The notes under the pieces were generated by a model. That model saw only the letters and a list, made by a program, of their open reading frames with translations, was not told where the DNA came from and ran no database searches. From assembly GCA_027493875.1 (NCBI GenBank), contig JAOSJX010000023.1:62001-126000 (forward strand): a stretch of 64,000 bases of DNA. Reading direction: 5' to 3'. Shown one piece after another: positions 44,454 through 55,088 of the stretch. The DNA is from Deltaproteobacteria bacterium. Its GTDB lineage: Bacteria; Lernaellota; Lernaellaia; JACKCT01. Both the position numbers and the translations under genes were made by a program. The first letter of the stretch is position 1, and every line of letters begins with the position of its first letter.

Positions 44454-45385
44454 TTATCGTGGGCGGCGTAACGGATATCGCCGCTGAATTTCCCGGCGAG
44501 ACCGGAGCGCCTTCGCCATTTGGCCGGCGAGCTGCCGCCACGCGGCGCCGAATCCGGGTCTGGTCAACGTTCGGACAATCCATCGCGGGACTTCGAAGGG
44601 CAGGTTGAGGGTGAGGACCGCCGCGATTTCGATCCCGGACGCATTTTTAAAAACAGTGAGATAGCGGTTGGCGAACGCCAGCGCGTCGATGTGCGGGCCG
44701 TGGGCGGGGGATTGCGCCGCGGATGCGTTGCCTGGGCTTCGGGACAATAGAGAAACCGGTAGCCGAATCGCCCGGCCCGCCAGCATAGGTCGACGTCTTC
44801 GTAGTACGCGAAAAAACCTTCGTCGAAGACCTCGCCGCCGATCGCAAGGCCGGCGAGAACCGACCGCCGCCACAAGGAACACGCACCCGTGACGCCGAAA
44901 ACGCCGCGCGCCGCATCGTACCGGCCCGTGTCGATTTCGCCGTGACCTCGGTCGCGGGGATCGAGGCGAAAAAGACGAAGTTCAATACCCGTCGAATCCA
45001 AGCGCGGTGGATCACTATGCGGAGAAACAAGCTTTGGTTGGACCGCGGCGACGTCGGAAGGCGCGCCGGACAACGCGGCGGCGAGCGTCGCGGCCGCGCT
45101 CTCGCTCAAAACGACATCGGGATTGAGCAACAGAATGAGATCGGTATCGGCTTGGGCGATGGCGCGGTTCATGCCCGCCGCGAATCCCGAATTTTCCGCG
45201 AGACGCGCCACGGTGGCCGCATCGAACTTTTCCGCGATGTCGGCCGACCCGTCCGTCGAGGCGTTGTCGACGACGATCGCACGCGGTTCGACACCTTTTT
45301 GCGCGAAGAAAGCATTCAAGCACAACGAAAGAGACGTGGCCGACTGATACGTGACAACGCAAGCGGTGACGCGCGGGAGGCTCAT
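44454..45385 (-). CDS. GT2 rhamnosyltransferase-like enzyme, one frameshift
   Basis: About 310 residues. Motifs are VTACVVTYQSATSLSLCL, VVDNASTDGS, LLLNPDVVLS and FFAYYEDVDLCWRAGRFGYR, the WbbL/GT2 pattern. A shift near 44705 leads to ALAFANRYLTVFKNASG and a basic C-terminus ending at 44454. It is six bases downstream of the aminotransferase gene. It would transfer a sugar made by the neighbouring Gmd/Rmd or aminotransferase pathway. Confidence 0.85.
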
Positions 45386-45391
45386 GGCCGC

Positions 45392-46576
45392 CTAACGCGA
45401 GAGGCCCGCGTGGACTTTGGCAAGCGCGTCGACTACGTCCCGCCGGTCGCGCGCGGTCATGGAGGGAAAAATCGGCAACGAAATTTCCCGCTCGTAAAAT
45501 CGACGCGCATGCGGTGCCGCGCGCGGATCATACCCAAGTCGGCGATAATAGGGATGCGCGTTCGCCGGGACGTAATGAACCTGTACACCGATCCCTTCCG
45601 CTTGCAGCGCCCTGAAGACGGCGCCGCGTCCGCCGCGAAACCGCTCCGGCGAGACCAGAATCGGATACAAATGATAGGCCGATGACGTCTCCGCTGGGAC
45701 GGGACAAGCCGTAATGCCGGGCATCTTCGCGATGACCTTGTCATAGAACGTCGCGATCCGGCGCCGCTTGGCGAGAAAATCGTCGTAGCGCGCAAGCTGC
45801 GAAAGGCCGAGCGCGGCGTGAAGATCGCTGAGCCGGTAGTTGAACCCCAAATCGCGCATTTCGTGAAACCACGGCTCGCTCCTTCGTGTTCCCTTGACGA
45901 TGCCGTGCGTTCGGAACCGCCGCATTTTCTCGGCGAACGATTTGTTGTTCGTAACGACCATCCCGCCTTCCGCCGTGGTGATCGGTTTTACGGGGTGAAA
46001 GGAGAAAACCCCGAGATCGCCGAAACATCCTGCTTGCTTGCCATACCCCGTCGCGCCCAACGCATGGCAAGCGTCCTCGATGAGCACGACGCCGTATTTT
46101 TTCGCGAGACGCGAAAGCGCGGGCATGTCCGCGAGCATGCCGCCGTAATGAATCGCGCAAATCGCGCGCGTTTTTCGTGTGATGGTCTTCTCGACGCTTG
46201 CCGGATCGACCAACGCGCTGTCGGCGTCGACGTCGGCGAAGCGGACGCCGGCGCCGAGAAACAACGCGGCGTTTGCCGTTGCGCAAAACGTCAGCGGCGA
46301 GGTTACAAGATCACGGCCGGGCCCGACGCCGGCGGCCTCATACGCGCCGTGAAGGGCCGCCGTCCCGTTCGCGAAAGCGACGGCGTATCGTCGCCCGACG
46401 TATTCGGCGAATCGCCGCTCGAATTCATCGACGCGCGGACCTTGCGTGAGAAAGTCCGAACGCAGCGCCGCGATCACCGCTTGTTCATCGGCCCGTTCGA
46501 TCGTTTGACGGCCGTAGGAAAGAACGCGTTGGCGAACCGGTGTCCCGCCGTCCAAAGCAAGTTTTGCCCGTGCCAT
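45392..46576 (-). CDS. DegT/DnrJ/EryC1/StrS aminotransferase, PseC-like
   Basis: 394 residues, intact, ATG 46576. It is a PLP-dependent sugar aminotransferase: YGRQTIERADEQAVIAAL and SDFLTQGPRVDEFE at the start, EDACHALGATGYGKQAG, and the PLP lysine in VFSFHPVKPITTAEGG. The start and the region GFNYRLSDLHAALGLSQL agree best with PseC, which aminates the 4-keto group of UDP-4-keto-6-deoxy-L-AltNAc. No PseB partner is in the window. The neighbouring genes make GDP-sugars, so it could instead act as a GDP-perosamine-type synthase. Family certain, substrate not. Confidence 0.88.
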   Translation of the reverse strand: MARAKLALDGGTPVRQRVLSYGRQTIERADEQAVIAALRSDFLTQGPRVDEFERRFAEYVGRRYAVAFANGTAALHGAYEAAGVGPGRDLVTSPLTFCATANAALFLGAGVRFADVDADSALVDPASVEKTITRKTRAICAIHYGGMLADMPALSRLAKKYGVVLIEDACHALGATGYGKQAGCFGDLGVFSFHPVKPITTAEGGMVVTNNKSFAEKMRRFRTHGIVKGTRRSEPWFHEMRDLGFNYRLSDLHAALGLSQLARYDDFLAKRRRIATFYDKVIAKMPGITACPVPAETSSAYHLYPILVSPERFRGGRGAVFRALQAEGIGVQVHYVPANAHPYYRRLGYDPRAAPHARRFYEREISLPIFPSMTARDRRDVVDALAKVHAGLSR

Positions 46577-46641
46577 TGAATGCCCGCTCGTTGGTTCGAA
46601 ACAAAATGTAGAATGCGGGCCGGCGATTGTCGAGCGGCCGG

Positions 46642-47594
46642 TTATTTCGCGCGCGCCCGGGCGTCGTCCAGAATGTCTCGCAAGGTCTGATTCAGAGGAA
46701 TAGCGGGCGTCCAACGCAGCGCCGTCCGCGCAAGGTCCGGCGAACCGACGATCCGGGGATATCGGTGTTTCGCAGCCGCGCCGCGTCCACTTCGATCGCC
46801 GCGTCGACGCCCGCGCGCTGAAGTTATCGATTCCAGCAGCTCGCGGATCGACGGGTCGCGCCCCGAGGCGATATTCAGCGTGCGGGGTGCGCTCGCCGTT
46901 GTTCCGGCGAGGCGATAGGCACGCGCCACGTCGCGCACGTCCGTAAAATCCCGACGCGCATCGAGGTTCCCGACCCGCAAACGAGGCTCGGCGCGCCCCG
47001 CTTCGATCGCCGCGATTTGCGCGGCGAACGAGGAAGGGCGAAATGCTCGTCCTGCCCCGGACCGATATGATTGAACAAGCGCAGAACAACCGCGTCGATC
47101 CCGTGTTCCCGGCGGTAATTCTCGATGACGCGCTCGCCGAATTCTTTGGACAAGGCGTAAATGGTTTTCGGACGCGGCGGCAATACTTCCGTCGCCGGCA
47201 GACTGGCGTCGTCGAGCGGACCGTACACTTCTCCGGAACTCGCAAAGACGAACCGCGCCGCCGGCGCATGCCGCCGCAGGGCTTCGAGCACGTTCACCGT
47301 GCCCCGCAGGTTGACGTCCATCACGCGCCCCGGCGCGTCGGCGCCGGTCGGCACGAAGGCGATCCCCGCCAGATGATAAACGGCCTCGGGAGACGCCGCG
47401 CGAAGTGCGTCCGCCACCGCGTCCGCGTCGCAAATGTCGGAGGAGAAAAAAGTCACGCGGTCGCGCACGGACGCAAGCCGCTCGGAGGGATGATCCGGGC
47501 GATCCAGCGCGGAGACGTCGTCGCCGCTTTCGAGAAGATGGTGAACGAGATGCGCCCCGGCGAAGCCGGATGCGCCGGTCACGAGAGCTTTCAT
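46642..47594 (-). CDS. NAD-dependent epimerase/reductase, GDP-4-keto-6-deoxymannose reductase-like, two frameshifts
   Basis: About 318 residues. ATG 47594 overlaps the gmd stop. The nucleotide motif is [16 protein letters not shown], the catalytic Ser/Tyr/Lys region is FASSGEVYG and [10 protein letters not shown], and [10 protein letters not shown] follows. Shifts near 47040 and 46820 displace segments, with [17 protein letters not shown] between them. Next to gmd, the natural product is GDP-D-rhamnose or a related 6-deoxyhexose. An epimerase of another specificity cannot be ruled out. Confidence 0.8.
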
Positions 47595-48571
47595 CCGCCT
47601 TTCCTGGCGTTCGCCGCCTTCAACGCCGCGAGATCGGCGTCGACCATCATTTCGACGAGACCGCGGAAATCGACCTCCGGCTCCCAACCGAGTTTGGATC
47701 GCGCCTTCGAATGATCGCCGACGAGATAATCCACCTCTGCCGGACGCAGGAGCGCCGGATCGATGTCGACGTGCTTCTCCCAGTCCAGGCCCGCGCGCTC
47801 AAAGGCGATCTGCGCCAGCTCGCGAACCGAATGCGATTGCCCCGTCGCGATGACGTAATCCTCCGGCTCCTCCTGCTGGAGCATCAGCCACATCGCGCGG
47901 ACGTAGTCGCCCGCGTACCCCCAGTCGCGTTTTGCGTCCAGGTTGCCGAGCGTCAATTTTTTCGCGAGCCCGAGTTTGACGCGCGCGGCGCCGTCCGTGA
48001 CGCGACGGCTGACGAATTCCAATCCGCGCCGTGGCGATTCGTGATTGAACAAAATACCGGACACCGCGAACATCCCATACGACTCCCGGTAATTCACCGT
48101 GATGAAGTGGCCGTACACTTTCGAGACGCCGTACGGCGAACGCGGGTAAAACGGCGTCGTTTCGCGTTGCGGAATCTCGCGCACCTTCCCGAACATTTCC
48201 GAGCTGGACGCCTGGTAGAATTTGATTTTGGGATTAACCACGCGGATCGCTTCGAGCATCCGCGTCACGCCCGTCGCGGTGAACTCCGCGGTGAGGACAG
48301 GCTGCGTCCAACTCGTCGGCACAAAACTCATCGCCGCGAGGTTGTACACCTCATCCGGTTCCGATTCTTCGAGCGCCTTCACGAGAGAAAATTGGTCCAG
48401 CAGGTCGCCCTGGATCACCGAAATCTTCCCGCGCAGATGCTCGATGCGGTCGAACTTTTCCGTGCTCGACCGCCGCGCCATCCCAAAGACGCGATAGCCT
48501 TTCTCAAGGAGAAAATCCGCCAGATACGAACCGTCCTGACCCGTGATTCCCGTAATCAACGCATTCGGCAT
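47591..48571 (-). CDS. gmd: GDP-mannose 4,6-dehydratase
   Basis: 326 residues, intact. AGAGGGGAG precedes ATG 48571. It opens with [18 protein letters not shown] and includes [12 protein letters not shown], the Tyr/Lys pair in YGVSKVYGH, and FNHESPRRG, all diagnostic of Gmd. It makes GDP-4-keto-6-deoxy-D-mannose, the branch point to GDP-rhamnose, GDP-fucose and GDP-perosamine. The product should feed the overlapping reductase and perhaps the aminotransferase downstream. Confidence 0.96.
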   Translation of the reverse strand: MPNALITGITGQDGSYLADFLLEKGYRVFGMARRSSTEKFDRIEHLRGKISVIQGDLLDQFSLVKALEESEPDEVYNLAAMSFVPTSWTQPVLTAEFTATGVTRMLEAIRVVNPKIKFYQASSSEMFGKVREIPQRETTPFYPRSPYGVSKVYGHFITVNYRESYGMFAVSGILFNHESPRRGLEFVSRRVTDGAARVKLGLAKKLTLGNLDAKRDWGYAGDYVRAMWLMLQQEEPEDYVIATGQSHSVRELAQIAFERAGLDWEKHVDIDPALLRPAEVDYLVGDHSKARSKLGWEPEVDFRGLVEMMVDADLAALKAANARKGG

Positions 48572-48754
48572 CGAAATGGGTCTCCCCTCTGGAAGTCCGT
48601 GGGACATTGATGGTCGAGCCGGTGAAGGCCTGGGCGTCGAGATCAAGGAACGAAGGCGCGGGAATACCGGAACGTATTTCAAGCCTTCGCGACGCCGAGA
48701 TCGGCGTCCAGGCGTTCATCCGGCGAAGCTGCCGGTCAATGTCCTACGGGCTCC

Positions 48755-49580
48755 TTATAGCAACGATGAGAAAATCGCGACCGCCCCGACGAACAGGCAG
48801 TAAAACCCGAAGAGCGCGAAGCGGCGCTTTTCCAGAAGCTTAAACAACAATCGCAGCGCGAGATAGCCCGACACGGCGGACGCGATAAATCCCGCCCCGA
48901 GAACCGTCAGCATGGATGAAGTGAACTGCTCGACTTCCATCGCTTGGAGAAGCGTCGCGCCCAAAATCGCCGGGATGGAGATCAGGAAACTGGAAACGCG
49001 CGACGTTCTCCACCTCCACGCCCACAAACACGCCCGCCGCGATAGTGGCGCCCGAACGGCTGATGCCCGGCGTAATCGCCATCGCCTGCATGACGCCGAT
49101 GAAAAACGCTTTGGGAATCGTCAGCGGCTTGCCGCCTTGGGCCGGCCGGCTGAGGAAGGGGTGCGTTGCAAAGAGAATCACCGCGGTCGTGCACAGGGCG
49201 ATACCGACCGCCAGAACCGACCCGAAAAGCTGTTCGAAAAAATCCTTCAGAAAAACGCCGGCGAGACCCGTGGGGATCGATGCGCACACGACCAGCACCA
49301 TCCACCGCACGCCCCGATCCGTGCGCCACAATTCCATCGCGGGCGCTTCACGCGTGACGAGGCGCCGCAAGCCGGCGAGAATTTCCACAATCTGCGGCCG
49401 GAGAAAAACAAGCGCCGCCAACGTCGTTCCGACATGGAGCGTCGTGTCGAGCAGAAGATCGGGTTCCTTCATACCCAGAAGGTGCTGCGCGATGACCAAA
49501 TGGCCGGACGAACTGACCGGGAGAAACTCCGTCAGCCCTTGAACGGCACCCAGAAGAATCGCGAAAAACGTCGACGCCAC
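48755..49580 (-). CDS. uppP: Undecaprenyl-diphosphatase UppP (BacA), one frameshift
   Basis: About 275 residues, GTG 49580. The two active-site blocks are visible: GLTEFLPVSSSGHLVIA and TPGISRSGATIAAG. A shift near 48995, after VENVARF, leads to FLISIPAILGATLL and a C-terminus ending FSSLL at 48755. It recycles undecaprenyl pyrophosphate at the membrane, which supports the polysaccharide genes on either side. The upstream receiver gene ends three bases before its start, so the two form one operon. Confidence 0.93.
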
Positions 49581-49583
49581 GAT

Positions 49584-49979
49584 TCAGGCCTGCGGAAGCT
49601 GGAGAATGCGCCGCACCGCCGCCATGACGGTTTCGGGGTCGATCGGCTTGGCGAAAAGATGCTCGGAGCCGCTTTCGTACACGCGGTCCCGCACGGTTTC
49701 CGTCGGCGTGGCAGTCATAAACGCGATACGCGTTTTCGACCATTCCTTTCTCGCCCGAAGCAGTTTGCACAGAGCCATGCAGTCGAGCCAACTCACCGAC
49801 GTCTCCATGATGATCAGATCCGGATGGTGCACCTTCAGCATACGCACGAGCTGCAGCCCATTGGCCGCGGACATCACGCGCAGACCCTGCCGCTCGAACA
49901 GGCTTTCGAGCGTCCGACGCGTCTCCCGGTCGTCGTCGACCACCACGATGGTCTTGGCATGTCGTTTTCGTCGGGACAC
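49584..49979 (-). CDS. Single-domain response regulator with Glu at the phosphoacceptor site
   Basis: 131 residues from GTG 49979. The receiver fold is clear: acidic pair in IVVVDDDRET (D15-D17), Thr near 89 in AFMTATPTE, and Lys near 111 in LFAKPIDPE. The expected phosphorylated Asp is replaced: DLIIMETSVSWLD has Glu59 where LxDxxMP is usual. Glu at this site often mimics the phosphorylated state, so the protein may be constitutively active or respond to another input. There is no output domain. It is translated upstream of uppP. Longer starts are possible but give no recognisable extra domain. Confidence 0.82.
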   Translation of the reverse strand: MSRRKRHAKTIVVVDDDRETRRTLESLFERQGLRVMSAANGLQLVRMLKVHHPDLIIMETSVSWLDCMALCKLLRARKEWSKTRIAFMTATPTETVRDRVYESGSEHLFAKPIDPETVMAAVRRILQLPQA

Positions 49980-50145
49980 GGCGTCCTCAATCTTTCGCAG
50001 CGTTTTAGGCGTTGCCCATGCCCTTGGCAAGCACCCCGCCGCGCACCCGTTGACCCGGCGGGAACGCGTGATTAGGATCGTGCCGAAAGTCCCGGAAAAG
50101 CGGGACCTTGCGTGAAATTTCTTGGGGTGTGTGGGGATTCTGATC

Positions 50146-51383
50146 ATGCCGACGAAAAAGTGCCGCCTGCAAAAAAAGGGCTCGAAAGACGACGGGGGAT
50201 ACGCCGCCGAAGAAGGCCGCGCGTAAAAAACCGCGCCCAAATCGGGAGCCCCGCGCAAACGCGCCCCGAAAAAAACGTCCGATCGCGTCATCTTCTTCAC
50301 GGGTTTTCCCGGCTTTATCGGCAAACGCATCGCCAAACGCCTTTTCGAAACTTCGCCCCGCGTTTCATTCATCTTTCTCGTTCAGGACAAATTCGTCCGG
50401 CTCGCCGAGGAAGCGATCGGCGAAATTGCCGCGGACGCCAAAGTCGACCGCGCCCGCATGACGTGCGTCGTCGGCGATATCACGCGAAAGGATCTGGGTC
50501 TCGCGCCGAAGGATTTAAAGCGCGTCCGCGACACCGCCACCGAAGCGTGGCACCTCGCGGCGATCTACGATCTCGCCATCGCCGAATCGCTCGCCTACAA
50601 GGTCAACGTCGACGGCACGACGCACGTGCTCGACCTGTGCGAGAGTATCAAGAACTTCCGCATGCTCGTCCACTTCTCCACCTGCTACGTCTCCGGCCTG
50701 CGCACCGGACGCATCCTCGAAGACGAGCTCGAAATGGGCCAGTCCTTCAAGAACCACTACGAATCGACGAAATTCAAATCCGAGGTTCTCGTCCGGGAAT
50801 GCATGGACCGTCTCCCCGCGATGATTATCCGTCCGGCCATCGTCATCGGCGACTCCGTCACCGGCAACACGGACAAATACGACGGCCCGTACCCCGTTAT
50901 CCGCCTGCTCGCCATGGCCGAGGCGCGCAACCTGCTGATCAAAGGTTTCCGCATGCCGATCGTGGGGCAGGGCGACACCAAATTGAACCTCGTTCCCATC
51001 GACTACGTCGTGAACGGCGCCGTGCATCTTTCCGGACAAAAGGAATCCGTCGGCGGCACCTTCCAACTCGCGGACCCGAACCCGATCACCGTGCGTGAAC
51101 TTTTTGAGAACCTGTATCGCGTCTTCGGCCTCGGGCGGCCCATCGGCGCGCTGCCGTCGGCGGTCATGGAAACGACGCTGATGATCCCCGGCGCGGACAA
51201 GCTTCTCGGCATGAGCCGCGAATCCGTCATCTATATGGACCACAAAGTCGTCTACGATACCGCCAAGACGCAAAAGCCCTCGAAGGCTCGGGCGTCAAAT
51301 GCCCGTACCTGCCCGACTATCTGCCCAATATCGTGGAGTTCGTCCGGCACCACGTGTCATTCAAAGGCCGGGCCAAATACTAG
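50146..51383 (+). CDS. SDR/NAD_binding_4 reductase with basic N-terminal tail, frameshifted
   Basis: About 412 residues. ATG 50146 gives MPTKK, then a Lys/Pro/Ala-rich tail of about 45 residues whose frame moves twice in A- and C-rich runs (near 50165 and 50235). The catalytic domain starts VIFFTGFPGFIGKRIAKRL (GxxGxxG), with FSTCYVSG and the Tyr/Lys pair in YESTKFKSE. A shift near 51285 gives the C-terminus ALEGSGVKCPYLPDYLP ending at 51383. The fold matches the NAD_binding_4 group (fatty acyl-CoA or thioester reductases and relatives). Substrate unknown. Confidence 0.78.
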
Positions 51384-51404
51384 TGAAGGGAGGAATTTCA
51401 AGAG

Positions 51405-51644
51405 ATGGCCAGAAGAACCTTCCGTTTCAGCAACCGCCCCTCGCTGCGAAAGAGCGTCGTCACCGGCCCGCGTTCCGTCATGCAGATCGGACGCAACGAT
51501 CCTTGCCCCTGCGGCAGCGGCGAAAAGTATAAAAACTGCTGCATCTCCAAAGGCGACGCCTTCCTCAAAAAAATGGCGGCTAAAATGGCCAAGGATGAGG
51601 AAAAACGCCTGAAAGCCGAGGCGAAGGCGGAGAAGAAAAAGTAG
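51405..51644 (+). CDS. SEC-C motif small protein
   Basis: 79 residues, intact, with GGAGG before ATG 51405. Residues 27-48 hold the zinc-binding SEC-C motif, [18 protein letters not shown]. The C-terminus is a Lys/Ala/Glu-rich helix. SEC-C is found at the end of SecA and as a stand-alone zinc module, often chaperone-linked. Here it stands alone, 21 bases after the reductase. Confidence 0.85.
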   Translation: MARRTFRFSNRPSLRKSVVTGPRSVMQIGRNDPCPCGSGEKYKNCCISKGDAFLKKMAAKMAKDEEKRLKAEAKAEKKK

Positions 51645-51655
51645 CTGATACATCC

Positions 51656-52072
51656 ATGGACCCCGGAGCCTTTTGCCGACAAAAACGAACCGCCGGACGA
51701 TCGCATAGTCGCGGCGGCGCTGGGCGCACTCGCCTCGGCGTGGAACGGTCTTAAAAAGATCTTGAAACAAAGTACGGACCCCTCGTCGAAAGCTGGAGAT
51801 TCTCCGGCAAAAATACGGCTGGACGTTAAGAATCGAGCGCGGCAAAAAGGCGCTGGTCTATCTGACACCTTGTGACGGCTACTTCCGCGCCTCCTTTGCG
51901 TTCAGCGACGCCGACGTCGCCGCCGCCAAACAAACAAAGCTCCCCGCGGCGCTCGTCAAAGAAATCGAATCCGCCAAAAAAGTATCCCGAGGGCCGCCCC
52001 GTCCGCTTAGACGTCCGTAAAAAATCCGACTTCGCTGTCGTTAAAAAACTCGCCGACATTAAATTGCGTTAA
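51656..52072 (+). pseudogene. DUF3788-family protein, four frame changes
   Basis: Starting from ATG 51656, joining four frame segments (breaks near 51671, 51770, 51805 and 51982) gives about 138 residues that follow DUF3788: FADKNEPPDDRIVAAALG, LVESWRFSGKKYGWTL, LVYLTPCDGYFRASFAF, and GRPVRLDVRKKSDFAVVKKL. Four breaks in 420 bases is more than elsewhere in the window, so it may be a true pseudogene rather than only sequence error. Several breaks do fall in A or C runs. The family has no established function. Part of its 3' end is repeated at 55021. Confidence 0.65.
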
Positions 52073-52413
52073 AAGGCAACAACGCGTCGGAAATGCAAAG
52101 ATTACTTTTACGCTCAATCGGAAAGCAAATTATAGGCATCTGTATAAATAATTCGGCGACGTGGCGTCGAGCCGTCCGTTCCTCGCGACGGCGATCCGCT
52201 GTCGGTCCCTTCGGGGGCTTCTCGATTCTCTTCGCGCCTTTTCCCGTGGCTCACGCCGCGGGCTATTTCCCGTCGCCCCGCGCGCCGGGCTCGCGTCCGA
52301 TCGGCGATCACGCCGCGGTGGGGACGGAGCCGCCGAAGCGCGTGGGCGCTCCTGGCGCCAGCCGCGTCGCTTTTTTTTCGTGGTCTCGACGAGCAATCGC
52401 CGTAGGCTTATTC
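52073..52413. other. Intergenic gap without a supported gene
   Basis: The first 80 bases are AT-rich (including TATAAA at 52143-52148). The remaining 260 are very GC-rich with low-complexity Arg-coding frames on both strands. None of these frames looks like protein, and I see no repeat or RNA gene. Confidence 0.5.
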
Positions 52414-53610
52414 ATGCCGTTCCCCAAAGCGGACATCATCGATTCGACTCGTCGGCTGTTGAATCAAGAATTTCTCCTCGCGCTGTTCAGTCTCGCGTTG
52501 GTGTTGTCCGCGTCGGCGGCGGTGTTTTTTCTGGCATACACAAAATCTTCTGCTCTCGGGCCACGATTCGGCGTCCCATGCGGAAAGCGCGCTTCATCTG
52601 GCGAATCAGCTCAGAGCCGATCCCACCGATTTTTCCTTACTCGAGCGGCTTCGCCGAACTATCTGCCGCTCACGATTTTCGTCGCTCAGGGATGGCTGCG
52701 CGTCCTGGCCGATCCCTCCATCGCCGTTGCCGCGACAATGGCGACATTCGCTCTAATCGTTTTGCTTTTCGCCTGGGCCACAACCGTGACCGTGGCCGGC
52801 GGCCGGGTCGTCTACTATCTCCCGTTCGTCGTACTGCTGTCGTGTCCCGTCTTCTGGCAGATCGCGCTGACCTTCAACCTCCGAGATGAGCGTGTTCGTA
52901 ACGCTGTCGACGAGTGTCCTTCTTTTTATCGGAGCCGAACGCTTTCGGCATCGCGCCGCGATGCTGCTCGGCGCCGTCGTCCTGTTTTTATTCTCGTTCT
53001 CCAAATTGTTTGGCGCGATCGCCGTGCTGCCGCTCCTTGCGGGGTGGGCCGCGATCAGCCCCCGCGACATTCGCCGTCGTCGGGTGTTTTTGGCGCTGGG
53101 GGTGTTGGCGGCGCAGGCTTCCTGGGCGATACCCCGGCTGGCAGGTGTTTCCAAGGCCATCGAGGCCGTTGCCTACCGTTCCGGGGACCTGATCGTCGCC
53201 GGACCCATGCGATTCGCCGGCGTCATGGCCTTCGAGTTTCTCGGTCTACCGATGATCGTCGCCTTCCTCGTCATCCTGGCCGGACAAATGAAACGGCGAA
53301 TCTTGTCGCGGATTGACGCGTTCCTGTTCATCGCCGTCGTCGTCCCGATCGCCTTCGTCGCGGCCTTCAAAAATCAGCGGCCGTGGTTTTTTTACCCTCC
53401 TATTTGTATCTGTCCGGGTGGTTCGTTTTCTCCGTAGCCCGCCAAGAGCCGAGCAGGTTCCGCCGATGGTCGGTCACCGCGCTGGCCGGCGCTTATACAA
53501 TGCTCGCGATGATGAACCTTATCGTCGTTTTTAATCCGTCGTCGCGCTTCTTAAATACGTATGCCGATCTCGTGAATATTCCGACTCCTAAGCCGTTGTC
53601 CCCCGTATGA
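52414..53610 (+). CDS. GT-C-like integral membrane glycosyltransferase, about four frameshifts
   Basis: About 399 residues. ATG 52414 starts MPFPKADIIDSTRRLL, then TM1 (FLLALFSLALVLSASAAVFF). The first loop, after a shift near 52547, reads SGHDSASHAESALHLANQL, the acidic loop expected in GT-C or ArnT-like proteins. Further shifts fall near 52650, 52885 and 53390. About ten hydrophobic segments follow, ending with VFNPSSRFLNTYADLVN. It overlaps the TPR-like gene downstream. It is probably a polyprenyl-sugar-dependent transferase; the acceptor is unknown. Confidence 0.65.
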
Positions 53611-54958
53611 CACAAGCCGCCGATTTTATCGCCGCGCACCTCGGCTTCCACGAATCGGACGTCGCGGCGATCATCGGAAACGTGTCCGACTTCGACGCGC
53701 GGGGCCTCTACGCGGCGGTGCTTTTCCGCGAACCGTCTCTCGCTTTTTCGCAACGCCTGTACGCCGCGGGGCGTCTCGCGCCGGATATCACAAACTTTCG
53801 GGACAACCGGGATCGCGTCGATTTGTTGGTCCGGGTTCTCGATCGTACCGACGAACACGCCCCGATCCGCTCGACGTTGCCTCGAAACCTGATCGACGAC
53901 GTGCCGACGGGATTTCGCACGGAGGACAGCGCCCTGCCTCCGCCCTTCGAAGTATTTCTCCGGTCGTCCGCCGCGCCGCCAAAATCGGCGGAATGCGCCA
54001 TCGCGACCGGGAGGGAATATTTGAACGACGCCGGCGCGTCATTGGCCGTCGAGGAATATCGAAAGGCCGCCGCGTTCGCGCGATTGGCTTATCGGTGCCG
54101 GCCGGAATTGGTGGAAGCGTTGGTGCTTATGGCCAAGGGTCTCCTCAAGGAAGGGCGGTTCGATCAAGCCGCGCGGGAAGCGGCGAGGTTGTTTGGCGTT
54201 CAAGAAAACTTTCAACATAAAATCTCGCTCATTCAGTACGCGGCGGAGTCGGCGGCCGCCGGCGCTATTCGGGTCGATAATTTTTACGACCTGAGCGATC
54301 TGCTCCACCGGATGAATCTTACGCGCGAGCAGCGCTTCGCTTCACTCGGTTGGCGCGTGCACGTTGCGCGAATCGCCGAAGATTGGCTGGCGGCCCTGGA
54401 CGCTATCGATCGGCAGTTGGCGCTCTCCGAGGACGAGGAACGCCCCGGCGTGCTGTTCGGCAAGGCCGAGATTTTATTTCAAGCCGGCCGCGTTGAAAAC
54501 GCAAAAGGAACGATCGGAGAATTGTTGCGCCTCGTCGAGCGTCGAGATTCGTTTTTTTCCCAAGGCCATTTGTTATCGACGACGATGGCTCTTGCGGACA
54601 ACGATGTCGAAACCGCATTCCGCGATCTGAAATCGGCCGCCGAAGGCGATTTTGATCCGCAGTCCTTTAGCCGGGTCGCGGTCAATCTCTCGCAAATTGC
54701 TTGGGCGGCGGGAACGCGGGAAAAAGCGTTTGAGTCCCTGTCTTGGGCGGCGGCGAAAGTCCAGGGAAACGCGAGATCGACAATTTTCATCGAGTTGGGA
54801 AACCGCTATCTGGAAATTTCCGACAAAGAGAAGGCGCTGGCCGCTTATCAAAAGCTCTCGAGGCGGACGAATCACAGCGAGCGTGGTTGGAAAATACGAT
54901 GCAATCGATCGGCCGAGACGAGGTCCGCCGGTATGGCCCAAGTATCTTCGAATCGTGA
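53607..54958 (+). CDS. Helical-repeat (TPR-like) protein, one frameshift near 54853
   Basis: About 450 residues. ATG 53607 overlaps the upstream TGA. There is no signal peptide. Residues about 130-430 are TPR-like pairs (EYRKAAAFARLAYRCRPELV; RVENAKGTIGELLRLVERR). One A appears missing near 54853. The repaired C-terminus is LEADESQRAWLENTMQSIGR, with its stop at 54956. The overlap with a membrane glycosyltransferase-like gene suggests partner proteins. No known family beyond TPR. Confidence 0.65.
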
Positions 54959-55020
54959 GCCCGCCGGTACGCGGATCGTCGATAAGTAAATGGAAATAGG
55001 GGAAATAGGACCGGCCGGCA

Positions 55021-55088
55021 AAGGCCGCCCCGTTCGTCTTAACGTCCGCAAAAAATCCGACCTCGTCCTCTTAAAAATCTCGCGGTAG
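55021..55088 (+). pseudogene. C-terminal remnant of a second DUF3788 copy
   Basis: This short stretch reads GRPVRLNVRKKSDLVLLKI and then a stop. It matches the last part of the DUF3788 gene at 51656 (GRPVRLDVRKKSDFAVVKKL) in protein and closely in DNA. No upstream part of the gene is present. The two copies flank the membrane transferase and TPR pair at 52414-54958. The rest of the gap from 54959 to 55262 shows no gene. Confidence 0.7.

Noticed and set aside
52114..52396. Arg-rich open frames on both strands before 52414
   Set aside because: Low-complexity composition, no start signals, no motif and no hydrophobic core; typical of non-coding GC-rich DNA.
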